A stretch of DNA of 60,293 bases from Vicinamibacterales bacterium (lineage in GTDB: Bacteria > Acidobacteriota > Vicinamibacteria > Vicinamibacterales > UBA2999), in contig JBAZYO010000022.1 in assembly GCA_041659285.1 (NCBI GenBank), positions 1-60,293 of the forward strand, written 5' to 3'. Made by a program: the position numbers and the translations under genes. Numbering within the stretch: position 1 is the stretch's first letter; each line of letters begins with the position of its first letter. Below are positions 7,388-15,339 of this stretch, piece by piece. The notes below the pieces were generated by a model, which saw only the letters and a program-made list of their open reading frames with translations, was not told the origin of the DNA and ran no database searches.

Positions 7388-9087
7388 CGGCCCCGCGCCT
7401 GGTCACCCGCGCGCTGGTGCTGTCGTTCGTGACCGTGGCCCTGGTGCTGGGCGCCGTGTTCACGGTGCTGAGCGTCGGCGTCCGCGATCAGGTCCGCCGC
7501 TCGGTGGGCGACAACCTGGCCACCGCGCAGCAAGTGTTCACGCGGGTGGAAGCGCGGCGGCAACAGGACTTGCGGGCCACGGTCGCGACGCTGGCCGAAA
7601 ACCCGACGTTGAAGGCCGCGTTGGACACGTGGCTGACCGAACGCGCGGGCGCCAACGCCGTCACCACCGGTGAACTGCTGGCCACCGTGCAGAACGAGGT
7701 GGACAAGATTGCCGACCGCGTCTCCGCCGGCGTGCTGGCCGTCGCCGACGGCAAGGGCGTCGTGGTCGCCAGCGGCGGCCGTCAGGCGTCGTCGTGGCCC
7801 CGCGGATCCGTGATCGGTTCGGCGCGCGACAGCGCCGCCGCGTCTGAGCGGATCGCCGTCGCCGGCGACGGCGCGTATCGCGTCGTGTATCGCATGCTGT
7901 CGGTGCCGCTGCAACTGGGCGACACCACCATCGGCTCGCTCGAGCTGGGCACCGCGCTCGACGCGGCGTATGCCGCGGAACTGGCGCAGCTGTCGCGCGG
8001 ACACGCCGCCATCGTCCGGGGAGACGTGGTGCTGGCCACGACCCTGACGCCGGCGGTTGCCGCCGGCCTGTCGGCGCAACCGCTCCGGGCAATGACGGGG
8101 ACCCAGGTCATCGACCTCGCCGGTGAGTCGTGGGCGATTCAACCGCTGTCGCAGGTGGACGACGTGACACTTCTGGCGTTGGCGTCGGTTGACGCCGCCG
8201 CGGCCGGGCAGACGGTCGCGGCGCTGACCAGCCTGGCGTGGATCGGACTGGGCGCCGTCGTCCTGGCCGGGCTCGGCAGCTTCTGGCTGGCCCGCACGCT
8301 GACCGGTCCCATCGACCAACTCTCACGATCGTTGTCGTCGATGTCCGTGACCGAGCGCACCAAGACCCCCGTGGTGCCGAGCGGGAGCAGCCGCGAGGTC
8401 GATCAGCTCACTGATACCTTCAACTCGCTGATGGCGTCGGTAATGGCGGCGGAAGCCGAAGCCGAGGCGACCTACTTCGGCGCCGTGCGCGCGCTCGCCG
8501 CGGCGCTCGACGCCCGCGATCCGTACACGGCCGGCCATTCCGAGCGCGTCAGCACGCTCGCCGTCGCGATTGGCGAGGAATTGAAACTCGACGCGGAAGC
8601 CATGGAGACCCTGCGGCTGGGCGCGCTCCTCCATGACGTCGGCAAGATCGGCGTGCCCGACGAGGTGCTGCGCAAGCCGGGTGCGCTCACCGCCGCCGAG
8701 TTCGAAGCCCTCAAGGTGCACCCGACCGCGGGCGCCCGGATCCTGCGGAGCATTCCCTTCCTCGCGCCGCACATTCCCATCGTCGAGTTGCACCACGAGC
8801 GGCCCGACGGCCGCGGCTACCCCTACGGACTCCGCGGCGACACCATTCCGCTGGGCGCGCGCATCGTGCACGTCGCCGACGCGTTCGACGCCATGACCAG
8901 CGCCCGCGCCTATCGCGCCGCGCGCCTGCCGGTGGAGGCCATCGCCGAACTGCGGCGCTGCGCCGGCACCGATTTCGACACCGCCTCGGTGGAAGCCCTC
9001 GTTGCGGCGGTGCCGCGCCTGATTGGCGCGCTGGCGCCGCCAGATCCGTCGGCCTTTGAATGGGCGCATCGCGAACGCTCCGCCTAA
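7384..9087 (+). CDS. membrane HD-GYP protein with periplasmic sensor and HAMP
   Basis: This 567-aa protein has a TM near residues 10-30, a periplasmic sensor region to about 275 (Cache-like by length and position), a second TM around 280-300, a HAMP region and a C-terminal HD-GYP domain. The metal-site residues are visible: H385 of HSERVS, H417/D418 of LLHDVGK, and the RPDGRGYP signature around 475-480. HD-GYP proteins hydrolyse cyclic di-GMP. The GTG at 7384 overlaps the cupredoxin stop; the frame is open further upstream, but only over that gene. The pairing suggests a periplasmic redox or copper state read out as cyclic di-GMP turnover, which is inferred. Confidence 0.85.
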   Translation: MTAPRLVTRALVLSFVTVALVLGAVFTVLSVGVRDQVRRSVGDNLATAQQVFTRVEARRQQDLRATVATLAENPTLKAALDTWLTERAGANAVTTGELLATVQNEVDKIADRVSAGVLAVADGKGVVVASGGRQASSWPRGSVIGSARDSAAASERIAVAGDGAYRVVYRMLSVPLQLGDTTIGSLELGTALDAAYAAELAQLSRGHAAIVRGDVVLATTLTPAVAAGLSAQPLRAMTGTQVIDLAGESWAIQPLSQVDDVTLLALASVDAAAAGQTVAALTSLAWIGLGAVVLAGLGSFWLARTLTGPIDQLSRSLSSMSVTERTKTPVVPSGSSREVDQLTDTFNSLMASVMAAEAEAEATYFGAVRALAAALDARDPYTAGHSERVSTLAVAIGEELKLDAEAMETLRLGALLHDVGKIGVPDEVLRKPGALTAAEFEALKVHPTAGARILRSIPFLAPHIPIVELHHERPDGRGYPYGLRGDTIPLGARIVHVADAFDAMTSARAYRAARLPVEAIAELRRCAGTDFDTASVEALVAAVPRLIGALAPPDPSAFEWAHRERSA

Positions 9088-10151
9088 TCGGCACCGGCGT
9101 CGCGATCGCGGCGTCGATCGGCGTGTGCGCCGCCCGCCCGGCCTCGGCCCAGACGTCGAGGGTCGCCCTTGACGTGGTGGTCGCCGCCGACGCCGACGCC
9201 GGCTCGCAGGTCACGCGCAAACCCACGGCGTGGTTCGACGTGTTCGGCGCGGTACGGCTGGCCGAGGGACTGAACCTGCGGGTGCGGCCGGTCGTCTTCC
9301 GCCGCTCGTTCGACGGCTCCTGGCAAACCCAGATGTACGAGTTGGCGTTGCGCTACGAGCGGCCCGGCCGCGTCGGGGTGCGAGTGGATGCCGGCCAATT
9401 CGTGTCGCCGGTCGGCCTCAGCATCCTGGAGAACCGGCCCAACCGGAATCCGGTCGTGTCCCAGCATTCCACGCTCTACCTGCCGGTGGTTCGCTACGAG
9501 GCCGGCACGCCGACGAACTTCCTGCTCGCGGCGTCGTATCCGCTGGGCGCGCAGGTGACGGCATCAACGACGCAATGGGACGTGCGGGCGGCGATCACCG
9601 ACAGTTCGCCGGTTCGCGGGCGGCCGTTCTTCGGCGCCAACAAGCCGCCGCGCATGGCCAACGTGATCCTGGGCGGTGGCGTGACGCCGCGGATCGGCCT
9701 GCGCCTGGGCGTCTCGGTGGCACGCGGAGCATTCGCCGCGGCGCGGGAAGTGCGTGACCAGACGCGCGGCGACCGCCTGGCATCGCTGGCCCAGGTGGAA
9801 GGCGAATGGTCGTTCGGCTACACCCGCATCGCCGGCGAGTGGCTGTGGACGTCGCGGGAGATGGCCGTCGGCGAGGCGCGGGTGAATGGCGGCTGGATCG
9901 AGGCGACGCAGACCCTCGGCCCCCGATGGTTCGCGACCGAACGCTACGACGATCAACGGACCCGGTGGACGAGCGTGGTGGACGGGGTCCCACATCGCGA
10001 GCCGTACCGGCGATCGGAAACCACGCTGGGGTTCCGCGCCACGCCGGACATCACCCTGCGCGCGAGCTACATGACCCGCAAGGGATACGTCGTGGGGTTC
10101 TGGGACGATCAGGTGCTGGCCTCGGTCGTCTTCGCCCGGAAGATCAAATGA
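9060..10151 (+). CDS. outer-membrane beta-barrel protein, porin-like
   Basis: The 363-aa product has a signal peptide cut after RPASA, then alternating amphipathic strands with aromatic girdles (YELALRYERPGRVGVRVD, ITLRASYMTRKGYVVGFW). This is the pattern of a porin-like barrel. It ends in FARKIK rather than a C-terminal aromatic. It overlaps the HD-GYP gene by 28 bases, and its stop overlaps the next ATG, so it belongs to the cupredoxin/HD-GYP operon. I do not recognise a specific substrate. Confidence 0.7.
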   Translation: MGASRTLRLIGTGVAIAASIGVCAARPASAQTSRVALDVVVAADADAGSQVTRKPTAWFDVFGAVRLAEGLNLRVRPVVFRRSFDGSWQTQMYELALRYERPGRVGVRVDAGQFVSPVGLSILENRPNRNPVVSQHSTLYLPVVRYEAGTPTNFLLAASYPLGAQVTASTTQWDVRAAITDSSPVRGRPFFGANKPPRMANVILGGGVTPRIGLRLGVSVARGAFAAAREVRDQTRGDRLASLAQVEGEWSFGYTRIAGEWLWTSREMAVGEARVNGGWIEATQTLGPRWFATERYDDQRTRWTSVVDGVPHREPYRRSETTLGFRATPDITLRASYMTRKGYVVGFWDDQVLASVVFARKIK

Positions 10152-11164
10152 TGACGATCAACAAGCAGTTCCTGCTCGCATCGCGGCCGCCAGGCGAGGC
10201 CACCGCCGCCAACTTCCGCCTGGTCGAGAGCGAAGTGCCGGAGTTGACCGACGGCCAGGTGCTGGTCCGCCATCGCTTCCTCTCGCTCGATCCCTACATG
10301 CGCGGGCGGATGAGCGACGTCAAGAGCTACGCCCCGCCGCAGCCGTTGGACGAAGTGATGATCGGCGGCACCGCCGGCGAAGTCGCGGCCTCGAGGCATC
10401 CCGGCTTCGCGGCCGGCGACGCTGTGGTCGGCATGGGCGGCTGGCAACAGTTCAGCGTCGTCGACGGCAACGCGAAGGGCGCGCTGCGGAAGGTGGACGT
10501 GTCGCGCATTCCGCTGTCGGCCTACCTGGGCCCGGTGGGAATGCCGGGGGTCACGGCGTGGTATGGGCTGACCCAGATCTGCGAAGCCAGGGCCGGCCAG
10601 ACGGTCGTGGTGAGTGCGGCGAGCGGCGCGGTGGGCTCGGTGGTGGGACAACTGGCGAAAGCCCGCGGGTGCCGCGCGGTCGGCGTGGCCGGCGGCGACG
10701 CCAAGTGTTCCTACGTGGTGAACGAACTCGGCTTCGACGCCTGCGTGGACTACAAGGCGCACGCCGATCCCAAGTCGCTGTACCGCGCGCTGAAAGAGGC
10801 AACGCCGAACGGCGTCGACGGCCACTTCGAGAACGTGGGCGGCGCCGTGCTCGACGCCGTGCTGGCGCGGATGAACGCGTTCGGCCGCATCGCCATCTGC
10901 GGCATGATCAGCGGCTACGACGGCCAGGCCATCCCGCTGCAACAGCCGGCGCTCATCCTCACCTCACGGCTGCGCGTGGAGGGGTTCATCGTCAGCGAGC
11001 ACCTGGAGCATTGGCCCCAGGCGCTCGCCGAACTGGGCACGCTGGTGGCGACCGGCGCGCTGAAATACCGCGAGACCGTTGCCGATGGCATCGAGTCGGC
11101 GCCGGCCGCGTTCCTCGGCTTGCTGAAGGGGAAGAACTTCGGCAAGCAACTGGTCAGGCTGTAG
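10148..11164 (+). CDS. NADP-dependent oxidoreductase, zinc-independent MDR family
   Basis: This 338-aa enzyme matches the leukotriene B4 12-hydroxydehydrogenase / CurA branch of medium-chain reductases: LSLDPYMRGRMSD in the N-terminal GroES-like fold, the nucleotide motif SGAVGSVVGQLAK and the FENVGG region. Zinc-ligand cysteines are absent, as usual for the branch. It reduces the activated double bond of enones using NADPH in the cytosol. The start ATG overlaps the stop of the outer-membrane protein gene in an ATGA, so it is probably translated from the same message. Its stop is one base from the convergent sugar dehydrogenase stop. Confidence 0.85.
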   Translation: MMTINKQFLLASRPPGEATAANFRLVESEVPELTDGQVLVRHRFLSLDPYMRGRMSDVKSYAPPQPLDEVMIGGTAGEVAASRHPGFAAGDAVVGMGGWQQFSVVDGNAKGALRKVDVSRIPLSAYLGPVGMPGVTAWYGLTQICEARAGQTVVVSAASGAVGSVVGQLAKARGCRAVGVAGGDAKCSYVVNELGFDACVDYKAHADPKSLYRALKEATPNGVDGHFENVGGAVLDAVLARMNAFGRIAICGMISGYDGQAIPLQQPALILTSRLRVEGFIVSEHLEHWPQALAELGTLVATGALKYRETVADGIESAPAAFLGLLKGKNFGKQLVRL

Positions 11165-11165
11165 T

Positions 11166-12356
11166 TCAGCCCTTGTAGGAAATCCGCCAGATCTTCCGGC
11201 CGCCATCGTCGGACACGAGCAGCGAGCCGTCCGGCATTTGCAGCAGCCCGACCGGGCGGCCCCACACTTCTTTCTGGTCGGGCGCCAGCATCCAGCCGGT
11301 CAGGAAGTCTTCGGGACCCGACGTGGCCATGCCGTTCTTGAACGGGATGTAGGCGATCTTGTAACCCTGCCGCGCGGAGCGGTTCCACGAGCCGTGCAGC
11401 GCCACGAACATGCCGCCACGATACTTCGCGGGGAACTGCGTGCCGGTGTAGAACAGGATGTCGAGCGGGCCGACGTGGCCGCCGAGGAGCACGTCGGGAT
11501 AGAGCGTGCTCTTCACCTTGGCCATGTCCACGTCCTTGTGGCGCGGCTCGGGGTTCGGGCCGGTGTAGGCAATGGGCCAGCCGTAGAAGCCGCCCGGTTC
11601 CACCTTGGTCACGTAGTCGGGCGCCAGGTCGTCGCCAAGCTCGTCGCGTTCGTGCACCGACACCCACAGGTCATCGGTGCCCGGGAAGAACCGCATGCCC
11701 ACGGCGTTGCGGAGTCCGGTGGCGACGGTTTCGTGACCGGTGCCGTCAGGATTGAAGCGGTGCACGGCGGCGCGCATTTCCGGCTCACCGAGGGCGATGT
11801 TCGATCCCGAGCCCACCGACAGGTAGAGCTTCGAGCCGTCCTTGTTGAAGGCGAGGGTCCGCGTGTTGTGACCCGTGCCCATCCCGGCCAGCGAGATGAT
11901 CTCTTTCCCCGCGCCCACCACCCTCATGATCTTGGTGTCATAGGTGTACTGCTTCACCGACGTCGGTTCGGCGACATACAACTGGTCGCCCTTGAGGGCG
12001 AGGCCGTAGGGACGGTCCAGCTTCTCGATGATCGGCGTGCGCGTACCGTCCTTGATCACGAAGACCGAGCCGTTGCCGGAGCTGTCACTGATCAGGATTT
12101 CATTACCCGGCCCGAGCATCATGAAGCGCGGGCGCCCGGCGACATCCATGAACTCCTCGACCACGAACCCCGCGGGGACTTCGAGCTTCGCCCCTTCCGG
12201 CCTCGGGACGATCGTCGCGTTGTTGCGCACCGACGGGGTGGCAAACGGCGCCGGCAGGTCTTTCCAGTTGACCGGCTTGCGGCCCGACTGGGCGGCGAGG
12301 CCGAGGCCAAGGGTGGCGGTGAGCGCGAGCGTCAGAGCGGCAGTGGTTCGAGTCAT
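11166..12356 (-). CDS. secreted PQQ-dependent sugar (sorbosone-type) dehydrogenase
   Basis: The 396-aa product has a signal peptide (MTRTTAALTLALTATLG, cut after AAQ) and a six-bladed quinoprotein beta-propeller of the glucose/sorbosone dehydrogenase family. Visible family motifs are GHNTRTLAFNKDGSKLYLS, GLRNAVGMRF and GGFYGWP, with SWNRS and the C-terminal VSDDGGRKIWRI. It probably oxidises a sugar or aldose in the periplasm with PQQ. No PQQ synthesis gene is in the window. The ATG at 12356 is chosen because the signal peptide starts there. CATAAT lies 9 bases upstream. Gene order suggests it stands alone. Confidence 0.8.
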   Translation of the reverse strand: MTRTTAALTLALTATLGLGLAAQSGRKPVNWKDLPAPFATPSVRNNATIVPRPEGAKLEVPAGFVVEEFMDVAGRPRFMMLGPGNEILISDSSGNGSVFVIKDGTRTPIIEKLDRPYGLALKGDQLYVAEPTSVKQYTYDTKIMRVVGAGKEIISLAGMGTGHNTRTLAFNKDGSKLYLSVGSGSNIALGEPEMRAAVHRFNPDGTGHETVATGLRNAVGMRFFPGTDDLWVSVHERDELGDDLAPDYVTKVEPGGFYGWPIAYTGPNPEPRHKDVDMAKVKSTLYPDVLLGGHVGPLDILFYTGTQFPAKYRGGMFVALHGSWNRSARQGYKIAYIPFKNGMATSGPEDFLTGWMLAPDQKEVWGRPVGLLQMPDGSLLVSDDGGRKIWRISYKG

Positions 12357-12365
12357 GGCGTGCTC

Positions 12366-12371
12366 ATTATG
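12366..12371 (-). promoter_or_regulatory. possible -10 of the sugar dehydrogenase gene
   Basis: CATAAT on the minus strand lies 9 bases before the ATG at 12356. No clear -35 is present. Confidence 0.25.
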
Positions 12372-12391
12372 GGCGGAACCGCGACAACGGC

Positions 12392-13489
12392 TCAACTCTC
12401 GCTGGCGAGGATGAGCAGGATCACGGCAAACACGACCGCCACGGCGACGACGAAGACCTTCCAGTAGTTGATCGGATACTTTCCGGCAATCCGGCCGGTG
12501 GAGCCGTTCACGAGCACGTGATACGACTTCGATCCGAAGACGTAGGTCAGCAGCCAGATCGGCACCAGGATGTGCTTGAACGTCTGCCCCGAAAACACCG
12601 GATGGATCGCGAGGTTGCGATGGGTGTCGCCGGGCACCTGGCCCGCGCAGAGTTGCTCCAGCACCTGGCGCATCTGTTGCCGCGACCGCTCCGACGCCTC
12701 GGTGAGTACCACCTGGTAGTGCTCGACGACGTGGCCCGACAGGAAGGCGGTGTCGTAGGGCACCAGTTCCTGCGTGGGAAACGGCTCGACCTGCTTCAGC
12801 AGATCGAGCGGCAGCCCTGTCGTCCCCGGCACCGGCTCATCGTCGAACAGGTGGTCGACGACGCCCGACGCGGGCTCCCAGCGGACGCGGCGTTCCTGGT
12901 GCATCACCATACGGCCCTTGCTGTCGCGGCCCGGGACGGTGACGTAGTAGTAGTGCCCGGCCTCGGCTTCCCACGGGCAGTGCGCGCTCGCATCGAAGGT
13001 CCAGTACGGAATGTAGAGGCTGTTGACGGTGTCCACGAGGGCCGCCTTCGCGAGCCGGCCTGGCGCGAACCACTTGCTGCGCCACCAGCGGCGGATGTCG
13101 TCGCGAACGCGGCTGCGATCGATGCGGAACGGCAGCACGCCCTGCGGACGAATGGGCGACTGGATCTCTTCGTAGGCGACCAGCGCCGGCGAGCCGCAGA
13201 ACTCGCAGTTCTGGCCGACGCGCTCGGCTTGGTAGACCATCACGGCGCGGCAGCTCTGGCACTGCACGCTGCGGCGCGTGGCCTGGTATCGCTTTTCGGC
13301 CTCGGGCAGGTCGCGCAAGGCCGTGGCCAGGTCGCGCTCCACCATCTGGCCGGTGGCGCGATCGATCTGGTACGGCGACTCGGTGCCGCAGAACGGGCAC
13401 ACGAGCTTCTGTTTCGACGGGTTCCACTCCGCCTGCGCGCCGCACGCCGGGCAGGCGTGCTTCTCGAGCGCCGAAACCTCCGGAGCCAG
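12392..13489 (-). CDS. zinc-ribbon membrane protein, probable CTG start
   Basis: The N-terminus holds a TFIIB-type zinc ribbon (HACPACG ... VCPFCG) and a second CxxC pair (CQSC ... CEFCG). A large middle domain and one C-terminal TM (about the last 25 residues, FVVAVAVVFAVILLILA) follow. The first ATG/GTG/TTG in frame is the GTG at 13402, which would cut the first ribbon in half. The in-frame CTG at 13489 is preceded at 6 bases by GGAG and would give LAPEVSALEKHACPACG, so I annotate that start (365 aa). The TAG stop of the SPFH gene sits two codons upstream in the same frame. The protein is the partner of the SPFH gene; its function is unknown. Confidence 0.7.
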   Translation of the reverse strand: MAPEVSALEKHACPACGAQAEWNPSKQKLVCPFCGTESPYQIDRATGQMVERDLATALRDLPEAEKRYQATRRSVQCQSCRAVMVYQAERVGQNCEFCGSPALVAYEEIQSPIRPQGVLPFRIDRSRVRDDIRRWWRSKWFAPGRLAKAALVDTVNSLYIPYWTFDASAHCPWEAEAGHYYYVTVPGRDSKGRMVMHQERRVRWEPASGVVDHLFDDEPVPGTTGLPLDLLKQVEPFPTQELVPYDTAFLSGHVVEHYQVVLTEASERSRQQMRQVLEQLCAGQVPGDTHRNLAIHPVFSGQTFKHILVPIWLLTYVFGSKSYHVLVNGSTGRIAGKYPINYWKVFVVAVAVVFAVILLILASES

Positions 13490-13492
13490 GGG

Positions 13493-14536
13493 CTACTCCG
13501 CGAGATAGCTGTTGAGGGCCGCGCGCGTGATGCGCCACGACGACCCGATCTTCTTGCCCTTGAGCTCGCCGGATTCGAGCACCGCCATCACGTCGGCTTC
13601 GCTGACCCCGAGCGCCTTGGCGGCATCGGCGGGCCCGAGCAGGTCGGGCGCGGCCGCCACCGTCGGCGTGGCCGAACCGCCGGCGAAGCCCTGCTGCATC
13701 ATCTGCTGCGCGATGCCGAAGCCGACGGCGAGTTCCGCCGCCGTCCCCGCGGCCCCGGCGCCGGCGCCGCCGGCCTCCATGCCCTTGCCCATCTGGTACT
13801 TCACGTAGTCGTTGAGGTTGCCGATGGCGGTCATGCTGGCGCGCTTGTCGAGCGCCGCTTCCACCTCCGGCGGCACCGACACGTTCTCGACGATGAAGCT
13901 GGTGATCGCCAGGCCGTACTTGGCGGAGACCGCCGGGTTGATCATCGGCAGCAGCGCGTCGCCCAGCTCCGCGTAGCGCGACGCCACGTCGAGCACCGGG
14001 ATTTTCGCCGAGGCAATGGCGTCGGTGAACAGGCTGACGATGCGCGACCGCATGGTGTCGGCGAACTCGTCGAGGCGGAAGTTGTGGTCCGAGCCGGCGA
14101 CCTCGCGCAGGAAGATCCTGGGATCGACGATCTTGAAGTCGTAGGTCCCGAAGGCGCGGACGCGGGCCACGCCGAAGTCGGCGTCGCGCAGCATGACCGG
14201 GTTGGAGGTGCCCCACTTGTTGCCGGTGAACAGCCGCGTGATCACGTAGTAGACGTCGGCCTTGAACGGCGAGTTGAAGGCGTACTTCCACGCCTTCAAC
14301 TTGGTGAGGATCGGGATGTTGTCGGTGGTCAGCGTGTGCTTGCCGGGCTGGAAGGTGTCGCCGAACTCGCCGAGGTAGACGAACTGCGCCACCTGCGACT
14401 CGCGGACAATCAGCTGCGCGCCGTTCTTGATGGCCTTGTCGTCATCCGGAAACCGGTACGACAGCGTGTCGCGGGAGTCATCGGTCCACTCGATGACGTC
14501 GATGAACTCGCCCTTGAAGAAGTCGGTGATGCCCAT
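13493..14536 (-). CDS. SPFH-domain protein with C-terminal excisionase-type HTH
   Basis: The 347-aa protein starts MGITDFFKGEFIDVIEW, typical of the YdjI/virion-core-like SPFH (band 7) branch. The SPFH domain runs to about residue 250, followed by a Gly/Ala-rich linker (GGAGAGAAG). The last 50 residues (LLGPADAAKALGVSEADVM ... KKIGSSWRITRAALNSYL) form a MerR/excisionase-like HTH_17 fold in place of the zinc-ribbon or GYF ends that I recall in relatives. Such HTH modules often act as protein-interaction adaptors, so DNA binding should not be assumed. It lies between two zinc-ribbon genes on the same strand. The ATG at 14536 is preferred to one six codons upstream; TACAAT lies 6 bases before it. 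Confidence 0.85.
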   Translation of the reverse strand: MGITDFFKGEFIDVIEWTDDSRDTLSYRFPDDDKAIKNGAQLIVRESQVAQFVYLGEFGDTFQPGKHTLTTDNIPILTKLKAWKYAFNSPFKADVYYVITRLFTGNKWGTSNPVMLRDADFGVARVRAFGTYDFKIVDPRIFLREVAGSDHNFRLDEFADTMRSRIVSLFTDAIASAKIPVLDVASRYAELGDALLPMINPAVSAKYGLAITSFIVENVSVPPEVEAALDKRASMTAIGNLNDYVKYQMGKGMEAGGAGAGAAGTAAELAVGFGIAQQMMQQGFAGGSATPTVAAAPDLLGPADAAKALGVSEADVMAVLESGELKGKKIGSSWRITRAALNSYLAE

Positions 14537-14542
14537 GCGGCG

Positions 14543-14548
14543 ATTGTA
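14543..14548 (-). promoter_or_regulatory. possible -10 element, leaderless, SPFH gene
   Basis: TACAAT, six bases (CGCCGC), then the ATG at 14536. The strong hairpin just upstream separates this element from the preceding gene, consistent with a promoter of its own. Confidence 0.4.
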
Positions 14549-14557
14549 GTCCACGCA

Positions 14558-14578
14558 GGCACCCCCTAAAGGGGTGCC
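14558..14578 (-). terminator. GC-rich hairpin between zinc-ribbon and SPFH genes
   Basis: GGCACCCC and GGGGTGCC are perfect 8-base complements around a 5-base loop, directly after the stop of the upstream zinc-ribbon gene. There is no T tract, so termination would be partial or factor-dependent. It may instead protect an mRNA end. Confidence 0.4.
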
Positions 14579-15286
14579 CTACCGGTCCTTCAGCAACCGG
14601 GCCAGCGCGCTCAGACCGGCACCAACCAATCCCAACGAGAATCCTTCTTCAAGCCAGGCCGAATCGCGCGGCAACCCCTTGAAGGCCTCGTCTGCTTCCC
14701 GCCGCGCCCGGGCGAGCGCCAACGGCAGCGCCGGATCGACGGGCCGTTCCCGATCGGCGCCGCGTAGCTGTGTGACGAGGGTCTCGGCCTGCGTCATGTC
14801 GAGCATCGACAGCGGCGACCCGCAGTGCGCGCAATCCGAGGTCTTCGACAGGTCAATCGCCGCCCCGCAGTTGGAGCAGTTCACCGACTGGATGTTCTTG
14901 CGCAGCTCCGCCACCTGCTGTGGCGTCAGCGGCCGCACGAAGTCTTTCTCTTTCAGGAAGTCGAAGAAGGCCGTCAATCGGCCGTGATCGTTCGGGCAGC
15001 GGAAGTACTCGAACCGGGTGGCGCGCTGCATGTCCTGCGTGCGCCGCAGCCGGGCCTTGCAGCGCGGGCACTTCGAGGTGTCGCCGTCCGGAACGTGCGG
15101 CCTGGCGATGTGCTCGCCGATGACCCGGAACAGCCGGAGCGTCGAGCCCGGGGTCAGCTGGAGGTTTTCGCGGGCATCGAACCAGATCGCCTGGCACGGT
15201 TCGCAGAGCTCAATCGTCACCGGCCGTCCGAGATGGCCGTCAAGGGTGTGCGATTCCATGGGCAACACGCAACGCGGGCAATCCAC
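14579..15286 (-). CDS. zf-TFIIB zinc-ribbon protein
   Basis: This 235-aa protein begins DCPRCVLPM, the usual opening of zf-TFIIB domains. It carries four CxxC pairs: CPRC, CEPC, CPRC (about 75) and CSNC/CAHC (about 150-165), enough for two or more structural zinc sites. The C-terminus (GFSLGLVGAGLSALARLL) is a weak hydrophobic helix. The GTG start at 15286 gives the canonical N-terminus. It is the first gene of a three-gene set with the SPFH and second zinc-ribbon genes. The role is unknown; membrane-associated scaffolding with the SPFH protein is a guess. Confidence 0.75.
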   Translation of the reverse strand: MDCPRCVLPMESHTLDGHLGRPVTIELCEPCQAIWFDARENLQLTPGSTLRLFRVIGEHIARPHVPDGDTSKCPRCKARLRRTQDMQRATRFEYFRCPNDHGRLTAFFDFLKEKDFVRPLTPQQVAELRKNIQSVNCSNCGAAIDLSKTSDCAHCGSPLSMLDMTQAETLVTQLRGADRERPVDPALPLALARARREADEAFKGLPRDSAWLEEGFSLGLVGAGLSALARLLKDR

Positions 15287-15292
15287 GGTCGA

Positions 15293-15298
15293 ATTGTG
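15293..15298 (-). promoter_or_regulatory. possible -10 element, leaderless, zf-TFIIB gene
   Basis: CACAAT, six bases (TCGACC), then the GTG at 15286. The spacing is the same as at the SPFH and amidase genes. Confidence 0.3.
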
Positions 15299-15326
15299 AC
15301 ATCAAAACAGGAGATGGAAGTGGTCA

Positions 15327-15332
15327 TACAAT
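15327..15332 (+). promoter_or_regulatory. possible -10 element, leaderless, secreted-protein gene
   Basis: TACAAT is followed by seven bases and the ATG at 15340. No Shine-Dalgarno fits in the gap. Confidence 0.35.
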
Positions 15333-15339
15333 CAGGCTC

